64,000 bases of DNA from Anastrepha obliqua. Taxonomy: Eukaryota > Arthropoda > Insecta > Diptera > Tephritidae. The stretch is taken from contig NC_072892.1 of assembly GCF_027943255.1 (NCBI RefSeq), positions 119,615,792 through 119,679,791 on the forward strand, given 5' to 3'. The position numbers and the translations under genes were made by a program. The notes under the pieces are model-generated. The model did not search any database. It had not been told where the DNA came from and was given only the letters and a program-made list of their open reading frames with translations. Shown one piece after another: positions 55,427 to 64,000 of this stretch (position 1 is its first letter; each line of letters begins with the position of its first letter).

Positions 55427-55675
55427 TTATTTATTAGCTTTACTAGGCCGGCTGGGTGGCTCTTTTGGATCCGTCCAATGCCATTTCTTCCAGTCAATGC
55501 ACTTTTGTTCCTCCTCTGAGTAGAGTTTATTCGGTTCACAGCGCACTATTTTGGCTGGCTGACCCTGTATGGCGCATTGCCAATATGAGGTGGGATCCTC
55601 GAAATTACGAAATCGTTGATTCACTTCAGCAGCAGTCTTGCAGCCTGGTTCTCCGTTATCCTCGATACGCACCAT
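55427..55675 (-). CDS. Peritrophin-like chitin-binding domain, exon or short gene
   Basis: The minus-strand frame of 82 residues runs from ATG at 55675-55673 to TAA at 55429-55427. It carries one domain with cysteines at residues 12, 34, 46 and 59. An aromatic pair lies just before the second (YWQC) and IDWKKW after the fourth, matching the signature of the other two peritrophin-like genes here. The stop lies in AATAAATAA, so a poly(A) signal overlaps it. Unlike those genes it shows no signal peptide. A very good splice acceptor (TCTTCTCATTTCCAG, ending at 55691) lies 15 bases upstream, but the exon it would open meets an in-frame TAA before the ATG. So either the intron lies in the 5' leader and the protein is unusually leaderless, another acceptor is used, or a mutation has cut off the secretion signal. 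The domain frame itself is clean. Confidence 0.72.
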   Translation of the reverse strand: MVRIEDNGEPGCKTAAEVNQRFRNFEDPTSYWQCAIQGQPAKIVRCEPNKLYSEEEQKCIDWKKWHWTDPKEPPSRPSKANK

Positions 55676-56039
55676 CTTTTATGGATTCAGCTGGAAATGA
55701 GAAGAGAAACGGAAAGTTTTGGCAATAATTTGAATAAAAACAGGAGAGATTGCAACGTAATTTTTATATATACAGAGATAATAAAAAGTATGTATGTATG
55801 TATGTTATAATCGATATAATCTTAATAAATGTACATAAGCATATACATATAAGTGCGTACATCTATTGATATCGTACATAGTCGTAAGTATAAACTGTAA
55901 ATGTAGTCGGTCGATTGGCATGCAGTTTTCAGACAACTTTGAAGTCGAATACACGGGCAAATGAGAAAATAAGAATTCAGAGTCAGGTACATATTAAAAG
56001 GATTTTGTCGGATATTTAATACATACATATTTTGTAACA
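55676..56039. other. 5' side of the third peritrophin-like gene, probable intron
   Basis: Holds the splice acceptor at 55691-55705 (minus strand) and TATG microsatellite near 55790-55805. No upstream coding exon was identified. Confidence 0.4.
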
Positions 56040-57420
56040 GGGTGGCCAGCTATTTAAAAATTAACACTAATTGTTTATGTAAGTTAATTAAAATGTTATA
56101 CTATGGGTATCAAATAAAAGCTGTTTAGGAATTCAGCAGGCAGAAATAACTTTAAGTAGTGTTGCCACTAATCCGGAAAACTCAATTGATTAAATGTTAT
56201 TTATTTGTAAAATACTACATTATAATATACGTTTTTAGCTACCACTGTTCGAGTAAGTGTTAATTTAAATTCATTTTTAATGGGGTTGCCACCTATCGAA
56301 AAATCTAAAATTAATTACACATATATGTATGGTTCCTAAATAATATATAAAAATATTGGTATCAAACGCTAGTTGCATGAAAAAATTTTAACCCAGACAT
56401 ATTTTTAATAGGGTTGCCACCCTTCACAAAACTGAAAAAAATTAATATGCTAGTCAAATAATATATAATATTAATATAATGGTGTCAACCGACAGCTTTA
56501 TGAGACATATTTTTGACTAGGGTTACCACCTAACCGAAAAAATTAAAATAAAAAAAATTTTTAATTTATTAAACATTCGAGCTGAATAATAAAATAAAAT
56601 CTTAGTATCAAACGCTTGCTGTTTGAAAAAATTTTAACACAGACTTACATGTGAATGGGGCTGCCACATATGACAAAATATAAAATTAATTAAACATGCT
56701 ATCCAAATAACATAGTTTGATGTTGGTATCTAACAACACTTGCTTCAGACATATTTTTGAATAGGATTGCCACCTTACCCAAAAATTTAAAATTAATTAA
56801 TTATAGTTTTTAAATAATACACTCGCGTGTACTACAATATTTATTCGAACGATTGCTATTCGAGACATATTTTTAAATAGGATTGCCAGCTATAAAAAAA
56901 GTGAAATTAATTAAATATTATAGCTAAATAATATATTAAAATTTGGTAACACGCACTAGCTGTTTGAGAAAATTTTAACGCAGACATATTTTTGATAGAG
57001 TTGCCAACTATCGCAACAATAAAATCAATGAACTATGCTAGTGAAATAATATAATAATATTAAATATTGGTGTCAACAACAGCTGTTTAAAACATAGTTT
57101 TGATAGGATTGCCACCTACCCCAAATTTTAAAATAAAATTGAATATGCTTGTAAAAAAAATATATTATTATATGGTGTCAAAGACAGCTGTTTAAAACAC
57201 ATTTTTAACAGAGTTGTCACCTATCACAAAATTTAAAATAAAATGTAATATCCTAGTCAAATAATATGTATATAAATATATTGGGGTCAAACGACAGGTA
57301 TTTGAGACATATTTTTGAATAGGATTGCCACCTCATTAATAACCTTATTAATATATTATTATTTAAATAGTCTATGTGTTACAATGTTGGTATCGAACTA
57401 CAGCTATTTCTTCTTCACGC
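56040..57420. repeat. Degenerate tandem array, 12 units of about 105-139 bp
   Basis: Every unit has a GGRTTGCCACC core, then a poly-A/AATTAATTAA stretch, a CTAGTCAAATAATATATAA-like block, TTGGTRTCAAACGACAGCTG and GAGACATATTTTTGAATA. Cores are near 56041, 56160, 56284, 56412, 56521, 56660, 56765, 56882, 57000, 57108, 57212 and 57324. Unit divergence is high, but all are in the same orientation. No coding potential. Confidence 0.85.
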
Positions 57421-58369
57421 ACACACATCACCTCGCTAATTAGATATACCAACTGACGTTAAAGTCTTCTTCACTTGAACGTTCCAGCTTCCTTTCCTCT
57501 TCTTCTGAATGTAAAAAACAGGTGTATCAGGGATTTTTTTCCATATTAGTTGGAAAAATATGAACCATATCACATCACATGCAATAACATACTCGTTGGT
57601 GAAAGGCTACAAATACATGGGAGTATATGAAAGCTTTTAATTATTTTCATTTTCGATGTTCTATAAAAAAATGGCTCCCTAAAAATTCATGAGAAAAGCC
57701 AATGAATGTGTATTGTATATTTCAAAAAATCTGCAAACCACTTCCGCAAACACATACAAGCCCATGCATAATGTTAAGTATTTGTGTATGCGTATGTTCG
57801 CCAGAAAGTATGCAATAAAAGTATGCTTTCATACTAAAGCATCAATAAGAGCAGGTATTCATTCACTTAACATGAACTAAATGTATGTGCATATGGATTA
57901 ATGGAAATGTGTACCCAGCTGGAAATTGTATTCTGCGGTGGTCAATAGTAAATTTTTGCAAACATTTCTACACAAATATTTCTAAACATTCTAACAGACA
58001 CATAAAACAATAGTAAGAAAATCATGGGTAGCGGAAATTAATTTAAAGTTTGAAGGCAGCTTTGCTTAGCAATGTCCTATTTGGGCGAGAAAATTAATAA
58101 ATAAATAAATTCGTATTTCCACAATGACACATTTCAGTGTATTCAAACAAAATTATGAAGCAAATGCGTTTCCAAAGTGACATATTTTTTTAGTGCCATA
58201 TTTTATTCCAACGCATCAAAAAACTCTATTTAATCGGATATCTACATCTAATTCAGTACAATAATATTGCGTTTAACACTTCAGCTTTTCGCAAGAAAAA
58301 TGTATTAATTTATATACTGCAGCGTTCCGAGTTCGTCGACGGGCTGGCAAGAGGCAGTTCACCCACTGA
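57421..58369. other. Non-coding spacer
   Basis: AT-rich. No gene or recognised repeat beyond short A-rich tracts. Confidence 0.35.
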
Positions 58370-58660
58370 TAATGCTCATGAGCATTTCAGACTGCGTAGT
58401 CAGATCTGGTCATCTGCACATGATTGGAATATGGTCCACTGACTCTTATCGTTTCTGCGACCCATCCCAAGAGACTCCAATGCAATTTCTCCTTGAATGC
58501 AACGTTATAGCGCAGAGAATGTTGAGACATCTCGGCCATTTGCAGACAGAAGAAAGGCGCATACGCTCAGTACAACTGAGCTCTATCTTAAGTTTAATAA
58601 GGGAACTACGTCTCATATGTAGTAATCCAAGGGGCTAAGGTCCGATGAGTTAAGCGTTAG
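58370..58660 (+). mobile_element. LINE C-terminal fragment
   Basis: The frame encodes GIWSTDSYRFCDPSQETPMQ then FLLECNVIAQRMLRHLGHLQ, i.e. the terminal C...H...C cluster of a Jockey/R1-like polyprotein, and ends with RELRLICSNPRG and a stop. No upstream part remains. Confidence 0.7.
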
Positions 58661-58749
58661 ACCATAACTTCATGGAAATTTTCAGTGCACCAATCTTGTG
58701 CGCCATCGCTTCGTGGGAAGGAGCAGATAGCAGAGTATTGCTGAAAGAT

Positions 58750-59001
58750 CTATGGGCTATCATCGCGCACTCTAACAATCCAGGATTTCACTGCTGTATC
58801 TGAAGCCTCGATGTATGCAGCAGAATTTTCTCGAAATCCTTGAGTAAAGAAGTGCTGTGGCATGAATTTTTTTTGTAGCTCACAACACCTAAAATCATAA
58901 GAATGGCTAGAAACTTCCTGTGCACGACAACAGAACCTCTGTAGGATTTGAACATCGCCATTTGTAATTTCTGTGGTTAATTTTTTGGTATTCGACGCCA
59001 T
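58750..59001 (-). other. Unidentified small open frame
   Basis: An ATG-started frame of 83 codons (MASNTKKLTTEITNGDVQIL...) with five cysteines in the middle third. I recognise no family. A second unrecognised frame (59518-59261, not ATG-initiated) lies upstream on the same strand, with stop-containing sequence between. Together they may be the remains of an unrecognised mobile element rather than a host gene. Confidence 0.25.
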
Positions 59002-59518
59002 TTTTTTTCTTCAGATAAAAACCATAATATCTCAGGGACTAGAGGATGTTTATTTTTTTTAAAGACGTTTTGGCCGTAAAACTCGCTGTTCTCGCGCTTG
59101 CTCCGGCATAAACTGTCTTCTGCATTATGTAGATTTTATACCAGATAGCTTCATGGACAACTCGACGGCTAAGACCGTTAGAAACATTAAGCTTGATTTT
59201 GAAGCGACTTCGTTAATGATCGTTTGGACTTCTTGAATAAAACCTGCAGCCTGGACAATATCAGAAGGTTCCTCCTGTTGTTTGAGTTTTGCAACAGATT
59301 CTAATCGTGGCCTGATGTTTCCAATTCAAGGCGAACCAAATAAGCGAATGAACGGGAGCTTTAGTGACGATAGCTGCATGTCTCTTCATTTTTTTTGTTA
59401 ATTTGTAGTCCATGGCGGACTTATCTGAAGCAGAGCAAGCAGAAAAATAATGGTTTCGGGAGATACCGGATTCACCTTGTATGTAACTTGTCCCAGCCGA
59501 TGCCTTTTCTACGAACAA

Positions 59519-60769
59519 AATTTCTCGCTGGGTAATTACATTTCATCTTGAATGTGCCTGCTGCTGCAGATGTGTGCTAATCCATAAGAGAAGTAAATCC
59601 CCGATATGAATGTTTGCAAAAAAAGCCAAAAAAGTAATAATTGTAAAATCCATGATTCACTGAAATATGCAATACAAGTCGCCTTGTAAGTATGAACAAA
59701 AGCGTACATGCATAAGTACATTACATGCAACTGCAGGAGCTGCATAAAATACTTACGCACTGTTTTTAAGAACATGCAAATGCTTTTATTTGGAAAAAAA
59801 ACTCTTACATGCTTTAAGTCGTATTAAGCTGACAATAAATGGGTATTTGTAGATGTTAAACCGTTCGTGGTACCAGCTACTTGTATGCAATACAAATATG
59901 GTAACACATCCTGCATGTTACCCACATGCATACTTACATATACATGCACACACATTCCTTCAGCACCTCAACATCTTAACACTTGACACTTTTTCAGAGA
60001 CAAAAAAGAAAGCAAACTAACAACAAAAAATAAATAACCGTGCTAAAAAGCTGTAAACTAGAAATTGTATTTGCGTCGCAAATCAAAAGCAGCACAGGCA
60101 ACAACAACAATCACGCAGCTCAGCTTTAACGTTGCCAATATAAATATTTGTACTCTCTACCAACCAGATGGATGCGACGATCTCTCACGCAAGGGCAAAA
60201 GTAAGCAAGCGGATGTATGTGTGTGTATGCATGCAAGCATATTTGTATTTACAGGTGTCTGACAGTCAAGTTGTTTTCTATTGGCTTCTTTAGCTATCGC
60301 CGGAAGCGCTGTGTACGGATTATTGGGGCTGTGTTTGTGTGCGTGCACGCTGATGTGGTATTGATGTGTGCATGCGTGATTTTCTGTTTGCGTGGGTGAC
60401 AAACGACAAATTTGTTGTCTGGCTGAGAGTTGATAAAAATAGAAAATGTTCTCTTCGTTTAAATTGAAAATTGTACAGCGCATACCTCCGGTGAAGAATC
60501 ATTCACGGAAATGGAATAACTATTTTTCTGAAAATTTGTGAGATTCCTGGGAAATAATATGGCAATTTGCTTAACATGGAATACTAAATAAGGCCGGTCT
60601 GTCAAAGTTAAAAGCGCCGAAAAAAATGTCGAAAGAAGCTAATTTATTAAAATAAAATTAATACCGAAAATAAGAATATTGTGAAGGAATATATCGAAAT
60701 ATTCCAAATTTAAAATATCGAAACCTAAAATGACGACATATTGTAAACCTGATTACACTGAACGCATAT
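59519..60769. other. Non-coding, host-like DNA
   Basis: Contains TG/CA microsatellite-like stretches around 60210-60235 and 60330-60380. Overlapping frames on both strands are not supported. A GTAAGTAT donor-like site occurs on the minus strand near 59757, but no exon can be confirmed. Confidence 0.3.
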
Positions 60770-61467
60770 TAAGGAGTTAGGGGTAGTCAGAGGCTCGCAA
60801 AAATTATGATTTTCAATAACTTTTTTTTTTGCTAGTCAATTGCTTATTTTACAAAAATAAAAACATAGCATTAATACATCATGTTTCGACTTGCTTTAGC
60901 AAAATTTCAAAAACAAAAAATAATAATAATTGTAAAAGTTATCACTGTTTGTGTGGAGCCCGTTTCTCCAGAAGCCCCTTGCGGTGATCATCACAAGACC
61001 TTGGAGATTCAATCGGACATAAGAATCGGAAATTAGTTTTATTAATAGATAATCTTGTGCCTGATCGAAGTTTGTTTTTTAAAGTTCATATTTTTCAAAT
61101 ATTTTTCAGATTTCCGAGAAAAAAACCGACAATTAATTGTTTGAAAATAATCGAAAATTTTCGATCAGGCATGAGGTGTTTATGTTTTTCAAACACAATA
61201 TAAATTTTATTGAAATCTACAATGCGGTTTTTAAGTTACAGTGATCACCAGTTCAAAACACATATTTAGTTTTGAGAAAAACGCATTTAAAGTTTTGCTA
61301 TCGATACCGGAGCGCCCAAGTGCCCTTTGTTAATTGTTGAATAACTCGAAAAGTATTTTTCGGATATACTTCAAATTTTCACGCAATATTTTTAAGATAT
61401 TATACTTTAAGAAGATGCAAAAAAAAATCAATTTTTTTGAAAATTCTGACTACCCGTAACCCCATAA
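60770..61467. mobile_element. TTAA-type MITE-like element, about 0.7 kb
   Basis: The left end TTAAGGAGTTAGGGGTAGTC and the right end in reverse complement TTATGGGGTTACGGGTAGTC are inverted repeats, followed by AG and A-rich interior sequence on both sides. It has no coding capacity. Termini resemble those of the TTAA element at 32525-32991 (G-rich, then GGTRGTC). The right TTAA is mutated to TTAT. Confidence 0.65.
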
Positions 61468-61795
61468 CCGAAATAAAAAATGTAGAAAATATAATAAAAA
61501 TCGTTAAATTGTTTGAAATTGATATATTATATTGTATTGTATTTTAATAAAATTATGGAACTTACACTATGTATTGTATTAGTGTCGTTACTTTGATAAT
61601 TTCCAAATAAAAAATTCTAATTTTTCACTTCATTTTAACAAAATTATTCGAAATAGAGTTTTTCTTACTCGTATTAGTAAGAACTTACAAACTTGTTGTT
61701 GTCAAAAACGTTACCCACTATCTTTAGTTAAAACAGTAGAGATAAATTTATGTAAAAAATGATGTGGAAAGTGCGTAATTTGGCTAAGCTAAGAA
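61468..61795. other. AT-rich spacer
   Basis: No gene or repeat recognised. Confidence 0.3.
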
Positions 61796-61925
61796 GGCGG
61801 TTGTAAAACTTCCTCATAAAAACCATTTGCCGTTCGAAGTCGGCTTAAAACTGTAGGTTCCTCCATTTGTGGAAGAACATCAAAACGCACACGACAAATA
61901 GGAAGAATAGCTCGGTCAAATAGCT
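61796..61925 (+). repeat. SINE 3' fragment
   Basis: Carries the SINE 3' half: CCGTTCGAAGTCGGCTTAAA, CTGTAGGTTCCTCCATTTGT and CACACGACAAATAGGAAG. It stops before the terminal GCGCCAAT. The head is missing. Confidence 0.7.
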
Positions 61926-61934
61926 AACAGAAGT

Positions 61935-63345
61935 AAGATAAGATAAGAGTTTATTAAGTAGAAAAACGTTACAATATTTATGTTATCGCACAATTTACAG
62001 AATATGATATAAATCTTAATTCTGCATCATTATATTTATATATTTATCACAGGTTTCGGTTTTTTAAACGATTTTTTCTTTTTTTCGAAGGAAAAAACTA
62101 CTATGAAAAACCTCCGATTTACATCTTACAAGCTAGGGTTAATCTATACGCATTTAAGTACCACGGCCTAATTGAACATTAAGAAAGTTCAGTTATTAGC
62201 AGATTGTCCGAAAAAACGGAACGAATTTTGAATCTTTCAGTCAAATTTTGTATTTGGTCTGACAAAATCTTAGTTTTTGATTCATCATGAAGCTTTCTGG
62301 TGGAGAAATGCCATGGGAGTCGTAGCATCATTTTGAGTACCTTATTTTGGCAGATTTGTAGTTTCTTAACATGCGACTTTGCGATATTACTCCAGGCTGA
62401 ACAGGCATATAATATTATTGGCTGAAATATAGACTTATAAATTATTAGTTTATTTTCATCACTTAAGCTTGAGCGTCTATTTATTAGGGGATATAACATT
62501 TTAATCGCCAAATTTACTTTCTCCTGTATGTACTTTACATGATCGCAAAAAGATACTTTTTTATCAAAAATCACCCCCAGATATCGTACGGTATTGGCCC
62601 ACGGGATATCATAACTACCAAATTTCAAACCTGTACTTGGTATAAAGCAATGATTTTTTTTCTAGTGAAAAAGATAGCTTGCGTCTTACCAATGTTTAAT
62701 TTTATTTTCCAAGTACACAAGTAGTCTGCCATGTTTTGTGCTGCATCTTGAAGTTTGGTTACGATTTGGTTACCAAACGCATGCAAATAAAATATGCCAA
62801 TGTCGTCTGCATATATAGCATGTGAACAATTGGCTAATTTGGGAAAATCAGAGCAATAAATAATGTACAGTAAAGGACCAAGTACCGATCCCTGGGGAAC
62901 TCCAGCGGGTAATTCGATCATGTCAGAGTATTCGTCATTCAGAAACACGCAAAAGTAACGATTTTTTAAAAAGCAATTTATAATTTTTACTAGTGGTAAC
63001 GGAAATTTTAAATTTATTAATTTGTAAATAAGACCATCGAATCAAAAGCTTTCTCAACGTCAAGAAGCATTAAACCGGTTGATTTCTTGTGATCGAAGTT
63101 AGATTTGACGTGATTATAGATTCGTTTAATCTGATGAGTCGTACTATGATGTTGTCTAAATCCAAATTGTTCGTTTGGTATAATCTTATGGGTGTCTAGG
63201 AACAGGGATATTTTATTTTTGATAATTTTTTCAAAAACCTTGCTTAAGCTGCTTAGAAGACTAATAGGGCGGTAGCTATAAGCTGCGTTTGCTGGCTTGC
63301 CCGGCTTGCGAATTGGAAGTGTACCCGCCAATTATTTAGGTTGTC
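61935..63345 (-). mobile_element. Jockey-like LINE with reverse transcriptase, 5'-truncated
   Basis: Three successive minus-strand frames make up most of a reverse transcriptase. The first has SYRPISLLSSLSKVFEKIIK, PNEQFGFRQHHSTTHQI and LLDVEKAFDS. The second has LPAGVPQGSVLGPLLYIIYC, HAIYADDIGIF (catalytic YADD) and KLNIGKTQAIFF. The third has VRYLGVIFDKKVSFCDHVKY, PIILYACSAWSNIAKSHVKK and LQICQNKVLKMMLRLPWHF, to stop at 62179. Two frameshifts separate them: a short deletion after AFDS near 63045 and a poly-A slip near 62660. The 3' tail near 61940-61955 is a TCTTATCTTATC repeat. No RNase H follows, as in the Jockey clade. It is the best preserved RT in the window, only mildly decayed. Confidence 0.8.
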
Positions 63346-64000
63346 AGCCTGTTAGAAACCTGTAGGAAAGAATTTTACATATCATTCATATCATACAAGA
63401 AGAGATAAACCCATATGAAGTTATACCAAAATGAATAGAATGACGAGTTTATTCGGGTAAGACATGCCCGTCTGTATGAACACAAACTAGTCGTTCAGCT
63501 TTAGAGATATCCTATTGTAAGTAGGTACAGGGATGTCTTTTTATTAAACGATTCCTATTTTAAAGAACTTATCATTTTTCAAAATCGTCAAAATCGGAAC
63601 CTTGTAAATTATAGTTTCCACACAACTGATTGCTAAGGCATACGATTTTGCGTTGCCTCTTCTTCTACTTTGCTCTTCCATTCCTTCATTCTAATAATTA
63701 CTCGTAACAAGAGATTTCTCACTATTTTTACTTATCATAATTGGAGGACAGAAAGTAAAACTTACGAAATTAATTATAGCTTCAGTGTAGCTGATTGTTC
63801 AGATATGAAATTTTTCTTTAAAATCATTTCATTGTTCGAAGCATTTTGTTCGACTTCCTCGGTACTCGAACTTTTTTTTCAAAAATTTTTCCAGTATCTC
63901 TATGTTCTACTTTAAATCTCAACGTATCATACCAGACCCTATAAGTATCCAATGCTTTTAACGTCCTTTTCCATTTCGGCAAAATACGTTTCAAAAATCT
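63346..64000. other. Non-coding right edge
   Basis: AT-rich. The frame 63670-63915 has no recognised domain. Nothing else is supported. Confidence 0.3.

Noticed and set aside
59536..59775. Possible first exon of the third peritrophin-like gene (ATG..GTAAGTAT on the minus strand near 59757)
   Set aside because: The splice phase would join into the wrong frame of the domain exon and hit a stop, so it cannot be that gene's exon as read.
1..64000. LTR retrotransposons, endogenous viruses, CRISPR arrays, rRNA
   Set aside because: No paired long terminal repeats, gag/integrase motifs, regularly spaced repeat-spacer units or rRNA-like conserved blocks were seen. The two tandem arrays lack unique spacers.

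Overview
This is a stretch of insect nuclear DNA, most likely from a higher fly. It is AT-rich, has long non-coding stretches with CA/GT, GA and TA simple repeats, intron-type splice sites and secreted chitin-binding (peritrophin-like) protein genes. It is densely packed with decayed Tc1/mariner elements and non-LTR retrotransposons. A tRNA-headed SINE that recurs throughout resembles a repeat I associate with tephritid fruit flies. That placement is from memory and not provable here.

Host genes are sparse. I can support three small members of one secreted, cysteine-rich chitin-binding-like family: one at the left edge (1-362, minus, cut by the window), one at 22460-22950 (plus, terminal exon) and one at 55427-55675 (minus, exon with an unclear 5' end). 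They look like remnants of a gene cluster inflated by transposon insertion. No rRNA, tRNA gene, CRISPR array or bacterial-type operon is present. Several open frames begin only with GTG or TTG, which is not a credible start in an animal nucleus.

The best find is an apparently complete DNA transposon at 12825-16333. It has 153-bp terminal inverted repeats differing at only three positions and a perfect 8-bp target duplication (ATGTACAG). A single uninterrupted 769-codon gene encodes a protein with a CxC-type cysteine cluster and hAT-like RNase H-fold motifs. It sits inside the coding region of an older mariner, which itself abuts a LINE.

Region by region: 1-8 kb holds the first peritrophin-like gene, a SINE, two mariner relics and a LINE RNase H fragment. 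8-9.7 kb is a non-autonomous Tc1-like element carrying an internal AT-rich tandem array. 10.4-17 kb holds SINEs, a LINE, the interrupted mariner and the 3.5-kb transposon. 18.2-22 kb is a LINE broken up by a foldback MITE, a SINE and mariner pieces. 22.4-26.1 kb has the second host gene, a nearly full-length mariner and two Tc1 relics. 26.8-36.3 kb is LINE-rich (RTE-like, I-like and Jockey-like), with a TTAA-type MITE and a Tc1-like element. 38.7-41.5 kb has a Tc1-like and a pogo/Tigger-like element. 43.4-46.6 kb holds LINEs, one split by a 169-bp MITE. 49-54.6 kb has mariners and an RTE-like LINE. 55.4-57.4 kb has the third host gene and a 12-unit, ~115-bp tandem array. 58-64 kb has LINE fragments, a second TTAA-like element and a Jockey-like LINE with reverse transcriptase. 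The history is repeated nested insertion around a few small host genes.
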